From: Nitrospirota bacterium
Lineage (GTDB): Bacteria; Nitrospirota; JACRHL01
DNA: 64,000 nucleotides
Assembly (NCBI GenBank): GCA_029858285.1
Contig: JAOUFN010000003.1
Location: forward strand, 1 to 64,000
Reading direction: 5' to 3'
Positions 16,563 through 28,100 of this stretch are shown piece after piece; within the stretch, counting starts at the first letter, position 1; each line of letters begins with the position of its first letter. The position numbers and the translations under genes are program-made. Below the pieces are notes generated by a model that ran no database searches, was not told the DNA's origin, and saw only the letters and a program-made list of their open reading frames with translations.

Positions 16563-18827
16563 CTACCGCCCCTGATCCTCGCGAATTTTGTTCAGCGCGG
16601 AACCGGCCACAAACCAGCCGATCTGCTCTGTGTTCAACGAGTGATTCGCCTGCACGCTGTCCAACTTGCCGTCGGCGTGGCGGATTTCCATAGTCACCGC
16701 CTGTCCAGGAGCAAGTTTATCCAGCCCCTTCAGGGTGATGCGGTCATCCTCGGCAATCTTGTCGTAATCCGCGCCGTTGGCGAAGGTCAGCGGCAAAATT
16801 CCCTGCTTCTTGAGGTTCGCTTCGGCGATGCGCGCAAAGGAACGGGCAATGATCGCCCGGCCATTCAAATGGCGCGGCTCCATGGCGGCGTGCTCGCGGG
16901 ACGAGCCCTCGCCGTAGTTCTCGTCGGCGATCACCACCCAGCCGATCCCCTTGGCCTTGTAGTCGCGGGCCACCACGTTGTAGTCCAGACCCTTGGCCCT
17001 GGTGAGCACGTTGGCACCCTTGCCCGCCTCGCCAGTGAACGCGTTGATGGCACCGATGTACATGTTGCCGCTGATGTTGTCCAGGTGCCCCCGGTACTTG
17101 AGCCACGGACCGGCAGGCGACACGTGGTCGGTGGTGCACTTGCCCTTGGCCTTCACCAGCACCGGCATGTCCTTGAAGTCATTCACCAGATTCAGCTTGG
17201 GGAACGGCTCCAGCAGCGCCAGACGGTCGGACCTGGGGTTTACCTGCACTGCCGGGGCATCGGCACGCGGCCCCACATAGCCTGCGTCCTTGGTGGCAAA
17301 ACCACCCTCCGGCAACTCCCGCCCCTGGGGCGGGGCCAGCCGGAACTTGCTGCCATCCGCAGCGGTCAGTTCATCGGTGGCCGGGTTGAAATCCAGCCGC
17401 CCGGCCAGACCCATCGCCACCACCGTTTCCGGGCTGGCAATGAAGCTGTTGGTTTCGGGGTTGGAGTCGTTGCGGGCGCGGAAGTTGCGGTTGAAAGAGG
17501 TGATGATGCTGTTCACCGTGCCCTTCTTCACATCATCGCGGGTCCACTGCCCGATGCACGGGCCGCAGGAGTTGGACAGCACGATGCCGCCCACGTTGTT
17601 GAAATCAGCCATGATGCCGTCGCGGATGATGGTCTCGTGCACCCGCTCGGAACCCGGGCTGATGAGGAAGGAGGACTTGCTCTTCAGCCCCTTGGCCGCA
17701 GCCTGACGCGCCAGGGAGGCGGCCCGCGACATGTCCTCATAGGAGGAATTGGTGCACGAACCGATCAGCGCGGCGGTCAGTTCCTTCGGCCAGCCTTCCT
17801 TGTCGCACTCGGCGCCCAGGGCGGAGGCGGCGCGTCCCAAGTCCGGGGTGTGCGGACCCACCACCTGCGGCTCCAGCATGGACAGGTCAATCTCGTGGAT
17901 TTCGTCATAGAAGCGACCGGGCTCGGCCTCCACCTCCGGGTCGGCAGTGAGGTAGCGGGCGTACTGGTCGGCCAGTTCCGCCACTTCGGCGCGCTCGGTG
18001 GCGCGCAGATAGCGGGCCATGGAGTCGTCGTAGCCGAACAGCGAGGTGGTGGCGCCGATCTCGGCGCCCATGTTGGTGATGGTGGCCTTGCCCGAAGCAC
18101 TGATGCTGCGCGCGCCGGGGCCGAAATATTCGACAATCTTGCCGGTGCCACCCTTCACGGTCATGATCTGGGCCACCTTGAGGATCACGTCCTTGGCCGA
18201 GGTCCAACCCTGCATCTGGCCGATCAGCTTGATGCCTACCAGCTTGGGCATACGGGTGCTGAATGGCTGCCCGGTCATCACGTCCACTGCGTCCGCGCCG
18301 CCCACGCCGATGGCAATCATGCCCAGACCACCCGCATTGGGGGTATGGGAATCGGTGCCGATCATCATCATGCCCGGCACGGCGTAATTTTCGAGCACCA
18401 CCTGGTGGATGATGCCGGAGCCGGGCTTCCAGAAGCCCATGCCGTAGCGCTGCGCCGCGGAGTACAGGAAGTCGTAAACCTCCTTGTTGGTGTCCTCGGC
18501 AGCGAGCAGGTCCTGCTTTTCACCCTTGTGGGCCTGAATCAGGTGGTCGCAATGCACCGTGGAAGGCACCGCCGTTTTTGGCATGCCTGCGGTCATGAAC
18601 TGCAAAATCGCCATCTGGGCGGTGGCGTCCTGCATAGCCACCCGGTCCGGGCGCACCCACACGTCGTCCTTGCCCCGGCTGATGGCACAGGTTTCGAAGT
18701 CCTCCATGTGGGAGAACAGGATCTTCTCTGCCAGGGTCAGTGGGTGGCCCAGCCGCTTGCGGGCGGCGGCATGTACCGCGTCGAGCCGGGCGTAGAGTTT
18801 TTTGACGTCGTTGATGTCGATCAGCAT
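16563..18827 (-). CDS. acnA: Aconitate hydratase, mitochondrial type
   Basis: Aconitase interconverts citrate and isocitrate through a [4Fe-4S] cluster. The three cluster cysteines are in IGSCTNSS and SNSCGPCIGQW. The active site IGTDSHTPNAGGLG and the swivel-domain serine region NYGEGSSREHAAMEPRHLNGRAIIARSFARIAEANLKKQG are intact. At 754 aa it is shorter than bacterial AcnA (about 890) and matches the mitochondrial ACO2-type lineage. The ATG at 18827 has GAGGGAA upstream. It is last in the cluster, 80 bases behind ccl, and would supply citrate from isocitrate for cleavage, or run oxidatively. Confidence 0.93.
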   Translation of the reverse strand: MLIDINDVKKLYARLDAVHAAARKRLGHPLTLAEKILFSHMEDFETCAISRGKDDVWVRPDRVAMQDATAQMAILQFMTAGMPKTAVPSTVHCDHLIQAHKGEKQDLLAAEDTNKEVYDFLYSAAQRYGMGFWKPGSGIIHQVVLENYAVPGMMMIGTDSHTPNAGGLGMIAIGVGGADAVDVMTGQPFSTRMPKLVGIKLIGQMQGWTSAKDVILKVAQIMTVKGGTGKIVEYFGPGARSISASGKATITNMGAEIGATTSLFGYDDSMARYLRATERAEVAELADQYARYLTADPEVEAEPGRFYDEIHEIDLSMLEPQVVGPHTPDLGRAASALGAECDKEGWPKELTAALIGSCTNSSYEDMSRAASLARQAAAKGLKSKSSFLISPGSERVHETIIRDGIMADFNNVGGIVLSNSCGPCIGQWTRDDVKKGTVNSIITSFNRNFRARNDSNPETNSFIASPETVVAMGLAGRLDFNPATDELTAADGSKFRLAPPQGRELPEGGFATKDAGYVGPRADAPAVQVNPRSDRLALLEPFPKLNLVNDFKDMPVLVKAKGKCTTDHVSPAGPWLKYRGHLDNISGNMYIGAINAFTGEAGKGANVLTRAKGLDYNVVARDYKAKGIGWVVIADENYGEGSSREHAAMEPRHLNGRAIIARSFARIAEANLKKQGILPLTFANGADYDKIAEDDRITLKGLDKLAPGQAVTMEIRHADGKLDSVQANHSLNTEQIGWFVAGSALNKIREDQGR

Positions 18828-18907
18828 CTTGATTCCCTCTTCAATAACCCGCGGCAACCTCGCAACTGGCTCACGGCCGGATTGCGGCTCAGGCTCGCGG
18901 CAGTGAA

Positions 18908-19687
18908 CTACTTGGCGCCAGGTACTTCCCGCAGACCTGGACCATCGTAGGCGTAGGCGCCTTCGGGCAGGCGTCGGAACGGTTTTTCGCGGGACCACTC
19001 CTCAACGATGTGCGCCACCACCCCCGGAATGCGAGCGATGATGAAAAAACCCTTGCCAACTTTCCAATCGAAACCCATGTCGCACAGAATGGCGGCAATG
19101 GCACCGTCCACGTTCAGCGGCATGGGGCGGCCCATGGTCTCTTCCAGCACATCCTGCACCGCCACGGCAAAATCAATGAACTGCCCGCCAAAGCCGTACT
19201 CCTTGGCCAGTTCCAGCATACGTACGGTACGCGGGTCACGCTTGTAAAGCTTATGCCCAAAGCCGGGAAAACGCACCTTGTTGGCCTTCATCTCGGCCAC
19301 CTTGTCCTTGGCAAGCTGGCGCACATCGCCCTTGAAATCGCCCACCAACTCCATGAACAACTTCATGCACTGCTCAATGGCGCCGCCGTGGAAGTCCCCC
19401 AGGGTCAGGGCACCCGCCGCCACCGCGCTGTTCAGACTGTTGCCGCCGGAAAACACAGTGCGCGCCGCCACCACACTGGGGGGGGCGATGCCGTGGTCGA
19501 TGCACGCCGTGAGCATGGCGTTCATCATCTTTGCCTCGGGCTTGGAGGGGAGTTCCCCCTTCAGCACCAGGTAGATGGTCTCCGGGAAGCTGATGTTACC
19601 GATCAGGTCGTCCAGTGGGTAGCCGCGCACCACGGTGGTGCCGTCGATCTGCCCGGCTACACCGGTTTTCCAAAGTACGTCGGACAT
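18908..19687 (-). CDS. ccl: Citryl-CoA lyase (short citrate synthase-fold protein)
   Basis: The 259-residue protein has the citrate synthase fold but lacks about 110-170 residues of normal citrate synthases, matching stand-alone citryl-CoA lyase. It cleaves citryl-CoA to acetyl-CoA and oxaloacetate. Similarity to the C-terminal lyase domain of ATP-citrate lyase is visible: IDHGIAPPSVVAARTV, AAGALTLGDFHGGAIEQCMKLF and LNVDGAIAAILCDMG. The catalytic set is present as His in DHG, His in GFGHKLYKRDP and Asp in NVDG. Start by GAGGAG upstream. A terminator separates it from icd, so it may be transcribed partly on its own with acnA. A short citrate synthase is the alternative. Confidence 0.85.
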   Translation of the reverse strand: MSDVLWKTGVAGQIDGTTVVRGYPLDDLIGNISFPETIYLVLKGELPSKPEAKMMNAMLTACIDHGIAPPSVVAARTVFSGGNSLNSAVAAGALTLGDFHGGAIEQCMKLFMELVGDFKGDVRQLAKDKVAEMKANKVRFPGFGHKLYKRDPRTVRMLELAKEYGFGGQFIDFAVAVQDVLEETMGRPMPLNVDGAIAAILCDMGFDWKVGKGFFIIARIPGVVAHIVEEWSREKPFRRLPEGAYAYDGPGLREVPGAK

Positions 19688-19741
19688 CGGTTGTGTTCTC
19701 CTCCGGTCAAGCTCTGGTGTGTGGGGCCCCGCCCCGACCGC

Positions 19742-19783
19742 AAAAAAGGGGTGCCCTCCGTTTTTGTGGTCCGGAGAGCACCC
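19742..19783 (-). terminator. Terminator inside the citrate-cleavage cluster
   Basis: On the minus strand GGGTGCTCTCCG and CGGAGGGCACCC form a 12-bp stem with one mismatch and an 11-base loop, followed by CTTTTTTG. It lies in the 187-bp gap after icd and before ccl. Partial read-through would lower ccl-acn expression relative to ccsAB-icd. Confidence 0.8.
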
Positions 19784-19874
19784 TATATAATTGATACAGG
19801 CAACTCTGCCTGTGGGACGACGGAAGGCTGGAGGTCGCTCCTTCCCCGCCGCCCCGGGGGTCCATCCCGAACCG

Positions 19875-22172
<2,298 letters not shown>

Positions 22173-22225
22173 TCAATCGGCCCCCTCCCCCGTGGACCGC
22201 CCGGCACCGCGTGGCGCTTCGGGCG

Positions 22226-23497
22226 TTAGATGGTCGCGTACCGGGGCGGCACCTGCCGCGGGCTGGGGTTGGAGAGATTGGGCTTTACCCCCATCGCTTC
22301 AATACAGTCCACCAGGTCGTGGTAATACTTGGCGACCCGGACGTTGCGGCCGGCGGCGGCCAGCAAGCGCTTTTTGTCCGACGCCTTACCCTTGCCGCGC
22401 TCCACCACCGCACCGGCATGACCAAAGGCCACACCTTCCTGTTCCTCCTGAAACTCACCGCCGATGAACGCCGCCACCGGCTTGGTGAACCTTTTCGCCT
22501 TGATGGCCTCGGCGGCCTGCTCCTCGTAGGTACCGCCCACCTCACCCAGCATCACCAGACCGGTGCAGCGAGGGTTGGCCTGCAACTCTTCCATGAGGTC
22601 GGAATAGATGGTCCCGGCGATGATGTCACCGCCCATGCCCATTGCCATGAGCACGCCATGGCCACGACGCTTGAACATTTCGGCGGTGGTCACGGTCAAG
22701 CCGCCGCTTTTGGAGATCACCACCAGCCCGCCACCGGCCAGTGCGCCGGAGGGGTCCTTGCCACCGATGGCGGCCACGCGGCCCACGGACGGCACATAAC
22801 AGCCGAGGCTGGTACCGCCCACCACGCGGGCTCCGTACTCCACGGCAGCGCGGTAGACCGCGGCCGAATCGCGGATCGGGGTGTGTTCGGTGATGATGAA
22901 TACGGTTTTGAGCCCCGCGGCCATGGCCTCAAGGGCGGCGTCCTTCACCGATCCGGCGGGCACGTAGACCACAGCGGTGTCGATGGCCTTGTGGGCCTTT
23001 TTAGCCTCCGCCACGGTGTCGTAAATGGGTACATTGGGCTCAATGGTGGTACCGCCCTTGCCGGGAGTCACTCCCGCCAGCACGATGCCGGGGAACAGGG
23101 CCTCGGACTCCCGCACCACTTGGGAGGCCTCGCGCCCGGTAGCGCCAATAACCACCAGACGGGTTTTTTCGTTGAGCAGGGAGGTACCCTTCTTCCAATT
23201 GGCGACGGCACCCTTGGCGGCAGCTTTTTTGGCCACCACTTTCTTAGCCACGGCCTTTGCGACGGTCTTCTTGGCTACCGCCTTGGCAACGACCTTCTTG
23301 ACTACGGCTTTGGCGACGGATTTTTTGGCTACGGCCTTGGCAACCGTCTTGGCGGCCACCTTCCGGGCCGCAGCCTTGGCGGTGGACTTCTTGGGAGCGA
23401 CTTTTTTGGCGACCAATTTGGCCGCAGGCTTGGTGGCCGACTTTTTCGCAGCGGCATTCTTGGCAGCAGTCTTCTTGGCGGGGGCCTTCTTCACCAC
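22226..23497 (-). CDS. ccsB: Citryl-CoA synthetase small subunit (SucD-like) with Lys/Ala-rich N-terminal tail
   Basis: The core (about residues 100-423) is a CoA-ligase alpha-type subunit: CoA-binding VVIGATGREASQVVRE, SKSGGLTVTTAEMF, GMGGDIIAGT, LGEVGGTYEEQAAEAI and the phosphorylated histidine in FGHAGAVVERGKG. With CcsA it activates citrate to citryl-CoA with ATP. The first 97 residues are almost only Lys, Ala and Val, with five tandem 9-residue units at 51-95 (TVAKAVAKK type), like histone H1 or AlgP tails. Start is GTG with GAGGAG eight bases upstream, so the tail appears genuinely translated. SucD (succinyl-CoA synthetase) is the alternative; CcsA motifs and the ccl neighbour favour citryl-CoA synthetase. 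Confidence 0.85.
   Translation of the reverse strand: MVKKAPAKKTAAKNAAAKKSATKPAAKLVAKKVAPKKSTAKAAARKVAAKTVAKAVAKKSVAKAVVKKVVAKAVAKKTVAKAVAKKVVAKKAAAKGAVANWKKGTSLLNEKTRLVVIGATGREASQVVRESEALFPGIVLAGVTPGKGGTTIEPNVPIYDTVAEAKKAHKAIDTAVVYVPAGSVKDAALEAMAAGLKTVFIITEHTPIRDSAAVYRAAVEYGARVVGGTSLGCYVPSVGRVAAIGGKDPSGALAGGGLVVISKSGGLTVTTAEMFKRRGHGVLMAMGMGGDIIAGTIYSDLMEELQANPRCTGLVMLGEVGGTYEEQAAEAIKAKRFTKPVAAFIGGEFQEEQEGVAFGHAGAVVERGKGKASDKKRLLAAAGRNVRVAKYYHDLVDCIEAMGVKPNLSNPSPRQVPPRYATI
23213..23347 (-). repeat. 27-bp tandem repeat, five units, coding the Lys/Ala tail
   Basis: Five consecutive 27-bp units encode TVAKAVAKK, SVAKAVVKK, VVAKAVAKK, TVAKAVAKK and VVAKKAAAK. The units differ at synonymous positions, so the repeat has been kept at protein level and is not a recent slippage product. 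Confidence 0.8.
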
Positions 23498-23574
23498 TTC
23501 AGTATCTCCTCAGCAATCACAAAGGATGCGCCCGGAAGACGCGCTTAAAACACGCGTCCGGGCGCCTTACCGTT

Positions 23575-24891
23575 CTAGTGCCCGGCGGACTTCTTGACCT
23601 TGGGAGCGGACACCTTGTAGCCCCGGTGCTGCACCAGCAGGTCGCGCAGGATCAGCGGCGCCTGGGTGATGGGCAGTTCAGAGTCGAAGATGCGCCCCTT
23701 GATGCCGTTGCGCTTGAAACACTCGGCCAGCAGTTTAAGGCCCTTTTCGACCTCGGGGCCACCACGGCGAACCACCCAGATCAATTCCCGGTCCAGCTTG
23801 CCCTCTTTTGCCAAATCGTCAATGGCATTTACCAGTCCTTCGCCCAACGTCACGTCGATGCGGGTGTTGGAGGCGGTGCCGCCGCACACCAGCACGCCCT
23901 TGAGGCCGGGCTTGGAAAGGATGATGCGACCGATACGGTACATTTTTTCCGCCGGCGGGTTGCCGCCAATGTCCGTAAAATTGGCGGGACGCAGCCCGGC
24001 GTCGTAGGCGGTTTCAATGGTTACTGCCGACCCGCCGCCACCGAAGGTCATCATGGCGATGTCGCCACCGAGATCCTCGGGCTCAACATAGGAACCAGCC
24101 TTGCCGCGATGGTCGTCACGGTCGATCTGCAGCGCGTCGATCTCGCGCTTGGTCGGCTCGCGCCGGTAGGCGGAGCGCTCACCGTAGGTTTTTTGCGGGG
24201 CGACGGTGGCGTCGTCATCCAGGGTGACCACAGCGTCCAGGGCACGCAGGTCGAGGGAGGTGACCATCTCGCCGGTCTTTTTATCCTTCTTGCTGACGCG
24301 AACCACCGCCAGGGGGTTGATTTCCAGCAGGCGGCATTCGGCACCCCAAAAGGCCTTGTAAATGCCTGCGATGGTCAGGGAAGCCTGGCGCAGGACCCCG
24401 GCGTATTTATCGCAGAAGCCGATCTTCACCAGCATATTGCGAATCTCGAACGGCTCGATTTCGGCCTGGGCCTTTACCGGGAAGGTGAAGATGCGGGCAG
24501 GGTCGATGGCCTCGACGTCCATACCACCTTCCATACTCAGGGTGATCACCGGGCCGCGAGTCTCGGTGGAGTAGGTGATGGCACAGTACAGTTCGGCCAC
24601 GATGTCGGCCTTTTCGCAGACCATCACCGCCACCGGCTTCTCGCCCCACACCAGCATCCCCATGATGTCGGTGACGGCCTTGGCCGCCTCCTCCGGGGTT
24701 TTGACCAACTTTACCGCGCCAGCCTTGCCACGCTTGCCCACCAAGACCATGGCCTTGACGACGGCGCCGCCCCGGGAACGGACGAACTCCGCCACCTCGG
24801 CATTGGGCTCCGTGGCCACCACGAACTCGGGGCACGGAACCTTGAATTTTTTGTAGATGTTTGCAACCGCTTCGTGCTCGTAGAGGTTCAC
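23575..24891 (-). CDS. ccsA: Citryl-CoA synthetase large subunit (ATP-grasp, SucC/ATP-citrate lyase-like)
   Basis: This subunit has the ATP-grasp fold and the CoA-ligase domain. It resembles the N-terminal part of ATP-citrate lyase more than SucC: SMEGGMDVEAIDP, CRLLEINPLAVV, MTFGGGGSAV, LVCGGTASNTRIDVTLGEGLVNAI and the VRRGGP(x4)GL motif, which SucC lacks. Length from the chosen start (438 aa) fits CcsA of Hydrogenobacter (about 430). The ORF track ATG at 25023 adds 44 unrelated residues; GTG 24891 has GAGGAG six bases upstream and begins the family sequence (NLYEHEAVANIYKKFKVP). It is first in the operon behind a good promoter. Confidence 0.87.
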   Translation of the reverse strand: MNLYEHEAVANIYKKFKVPCPEFVVATEPNAEVAEFVRSRGGAVVKAMVLVGKRGKAGAVKLVKTPEEAAKAVTDIMGMLVWGEKPVAVMVCEKADIVAELYCAITYSTETRGPVITLSMEGGMDVEAIDPARIFTFPVKAQAEIEPFEIRNMLVKIGFCDKYAGVLRQASLTIAGIYKAFWGAECRLLEINPLAVVRVSKKDKKTGEMVTSLDLRALDAVVTLDDDATVAPQKTYGERSAYRREPTKREIDALQIDRDDHRGKAGSYVEPEDLGGDIAMMTFGGGGSAVTIETAYDAGLRPANFTDIGGNPPAEKMYRIGRIILSKPGLKGVLVCGGTASNTRIDVTLGEGLVNAIDDLAKEGKLDRELIWVVRRGGPEVEKGLKLLAECFKRNGIKGRIFDSELPITQAPLILRDLLVQHRGYKVSAPKVKKSAGH

Positions 24892-25036
24892 TCCGAACTC
24901 CTCGAATCGCGACCGATAAGAAAAAACCGCAAAACAACCCTCGGCACTGGGTGCCCGTTGCGTGGCATTTCGCGCGCTTCTGGCGCGGGGCCCACCACAC
25001 ACGGGGAACACCCGTCCCTGCATTCACGGATAAGGA

Positions 25037-25065
25037 ATTTTATGGACCTTTTCCGGGCCGGTCAA
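25037..25065 (-). promoter_or_regulatory. Promoter of the ccsA-ccsB-icd operon
   Basis: On the minus strand TTGACC and TAAAAT (each 5 of 6 to consensus) are separated by exactly 17 bases. The expected start is near 25030, giving a 5' leader of about 140 bases before the GTG of ccsA. The leader has a small GGCACCCAGTGCC hairpin followed about 20 bases later by a T-rich run; I cannot say whether it is regulatory. Between the promoter and the RND stop, GGCGATC/GATCGCC arms form an inverted repeat without a T-tract. Confidence 0.65.
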
Positions 25066-25178
25066 TCGGAAAATCCCGGTTTTTACCGAAAACTGCCCAC
25101 TGGAAAATCACCTGTTTTTTGGCGATCACCACCTCCCCACCAAAACGCGATCGCCATATAATTGGCGATAATGCCCCC

Positions 25179-28100
25179 TCAGACGGCGTCCATGCCGCTC
25201 CCCGGCCGCAATTCGCGCTGGGCGCGCTCCACCTGCGCCAGCAACGGCTCGACCTCTGGAACCTGTCCCATACGGAATCCGAGGCGCCGACCCATGTCGT
25301 CCAGTATCGCCAGCACGCACGGCACCATCACCAGAGTGAGTACGGTGGCGAACGCCAGTCCCCACACGATGGAAATCGCCATCGGCGCCAGGTAGGCCGC
25401 CTGACCGCGGGTCTGGAACGACAAGCTGGCCATACCTGCAATGGTGGTGACGGAGGTCAGCAGGATCGGTCGCAGCCGGTTCCGCGCCGACCGCACCAGC
25501 GAATTCCAGCGCGGCGCCCCCCCGCGTCGTGCATTGTTGACGAACGACACCAGCACCAGGGAGTCGTTCACCACCACCCCCACCAGTCCCGCCAGACCAA
25601 TCAGGGACAGCATTCCCAGCGGCTGGCCCATCACCAGATGCCCCACCACCACCCCAATAAACGAAAACGGAATCACCGACATGATCACCACGGGCTGCAG
25701 CAGGGAGCGGAACAATGTGCCCAGGATCAGATAAATAAGCATCATCGCCAGTGCTGCAGCGCGCCCCAGGGAGCGCAGCGATTCGATCTGCTCCTCGTTC
25801 TCGCCCCCGTACAGAAGGTTGTAGCCGGGGTATTTCCGGGAAATGTCGGCAAAATGCTCCTTCACCAGGGCGTTGGCCTCGGTGGAAGTGATCACTTCCT
25901 TGTTGACCGCCGAGGACACCAGAATGGTGCGCATGCGGTTCTTGCGGATCACCGCCGACGCGCCCTGGGTCAGTTCCATGCGGGTGACGCTGGACAGGGG
26001 CACCCACCCGGCACTGGCGCTGTGGATACGCACCTCCCCCAACCGCTGCGGGCGGTCGGAAAACTTCCCGGCATAACGCACCACCACGTCCAGGCTGTCG
26101 TTGCCCTGGCGAATCTCCGATACCGTTTCGCCCTCGAAGGCGATGCGCACGGCGCGTGCGATGGTGGTGGCCGACAGGCCATAGAGCGCGGCCCGGTCCT
26201 CGTCAACAGTCACTGTCAGTTCCGGCTTGCCCAGCACGTCGTCGTTGACCACGTCGTAGATGCCGGGAACATCCTTCAGATATCCCTCCACCTGGCGGGC
26301 GATGGCGCGCAGGGTGTCCATGTTTTCGCCCCGCACCTTGACTTCTACGGCCCGCCCCACCGGTGGCCCGCCCTGAGTCTCCACCACCCGCAGGGATTCA
26401 TAGCCGGTGATGCCGGTCAGGCGGGTGCGGAAATCGTCCAGCACCAGATAGCCGTTGCGCCGGTCGGGGGCATCGAAATCGGCCAGTTCGAAATAGATCA
26501 TTCCCAGGTGGCTGCCGGAAACGGATCTGCCGGTGGAAATGTCGAACTGGTTGCCCACCAGACTGACCATGGCGTTGAGATCGGTGGGCGGCAGTTGCCT
26601 GCCCACCGCCTCCACCTCCGCCAGTACTCGCTCGGTCTCGGTAAGGCTGCTGCCCTCCGGGGTTTCCAGCATGACCGCGAAGCCAGGCAGGTCCTTGGTG
26701 TTGAACATGACAAACTTCATCTGGAAGATCATCACCACCACCGACAGCACCGCCACCGCCATCAATCCCCCTACGGTCAGATAGCGGTGGCGCAGGGCGA
26801 CCACGATCAGGTGCGTGTAGCGCTGGCGCAGGCGCGCAAAATGGCGCGACTCGCGGCGGATATTGCGGCCCAGACCGCGCGCGGTCTCCGCCAGGTGGCT
26901 GGGAAGCATTACCAGCGATTCGAACAGGGTGGCAACCAGGCAGAAGGTGACGACGATGGGGATCACACGCATGAACTTGCCCATGATGCCGCTCATCAGC
27001 AGCATGGGTAAAAATGCGGCGATGGTGGTGGTGGTCGCGGCCAGAACCGGCGTCATCACCTCCACCGCGCCTACCACCGCGGCCACCCGTGGCGGTACCC
27101 CCTTTAACAGGTAGCGGTAAACGTTTTCGGTGATGATGATGGCGTCGTCCACAATCAGCCCCAGCACCACGATGAGGGCGAACAGGGACAGCATGTTCAC
27201 GCTCATTCCCGCCATGTGCATCAGGACAAAGGCGAGCAGGAAGGCCGTGGGAATGCCCGCTGCCACCCAGAAAGCCATGCGCCAGTCCAGCAGGGCGAAG
27301 AGAATGGCGCAAACCAGCACGAAACCGATGCCGCCGTTGGTGTACAGCGTCCGGAGGCGCGATTTGATCCACACCGAACCGTCGCGTGTAGTGGTGATGG
27401 AAAGACCCGGGGGAGCATCGGCGCGGGCAGTGGCGATGATGCTGGTCACCTCGTCCACGATGGCGATGGTATCGCCGCGGCGGTCCTTGGTGACCTCCAG
27501 GGAGATGGCGCGTTCGCCGTTGAGCTTGCCGAACGACTCCTCGTCCTCGAATGCCACGCGTACTGTGCCGATATCCCGCAGGCGCACATGGTGGCCGTCT
27601 GGCCGACGCCTCACCACCACGCCACCCAGATCGGCGGGGTCGGCGTATTGGCCCTCGGTGCGCACCAAAAACTCGCTGCGCTGGCCACGGATGAGGCCGG
27701 CCGGAAGGTTGCGGTTGCGCGCCGTCACCGCTCCGGTCACCTCTTCCGTGCCCACCCCGAAGGCGGCCATGCGCATGGGGTCCAACTCGATGGCCACCTC
27801 GCGGTCGCGGTAGCCGGTCATGGTCACCGACGACACGCCCCGGATGTCGTCGATGGCGGTTTCCAGGTTTTTGGCCACTCGCCGCAGGGCATCCTCGCGG
27901 ACGTCGCCATGCACGGTAACGTTAATCACCGGAAACTGGCTCTCGATCTCAATCACCACCGGGTCTTCGGCATTTTCCGGCAGGTCCACCAAACGGTCGA
28001 TCTCGCTGCGCGCGTCCTGGGCGACCTTGGCCATGTTCGCCCCCTGCTCCAGCTTGAGCTCGAGCATGGACACCCCTTCCAGGGAGCGGGAGGAAATTTC

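Noticed and set aside
16347-18950. 867-aa plus-strand ORF
   Set aside because: It is antisense to acnA; the translation is His/Gly/Arg-rich without domains, as expected for an open frame opposite a GC-rich gene.
24892-25023. N-terminal extension of ccsA from the ORF-track ATG
   Set aside because: The added 44 residues have no similarity to the family and span the leader; a GTG with a good ribosome binding site fits better.
25120-25165. GGCGATC/GATCGCC inverted repeat after the RND gene as terminator
   Set aside because: On the minus strand the stem is followed by A-residues, not T, and the loop is long.
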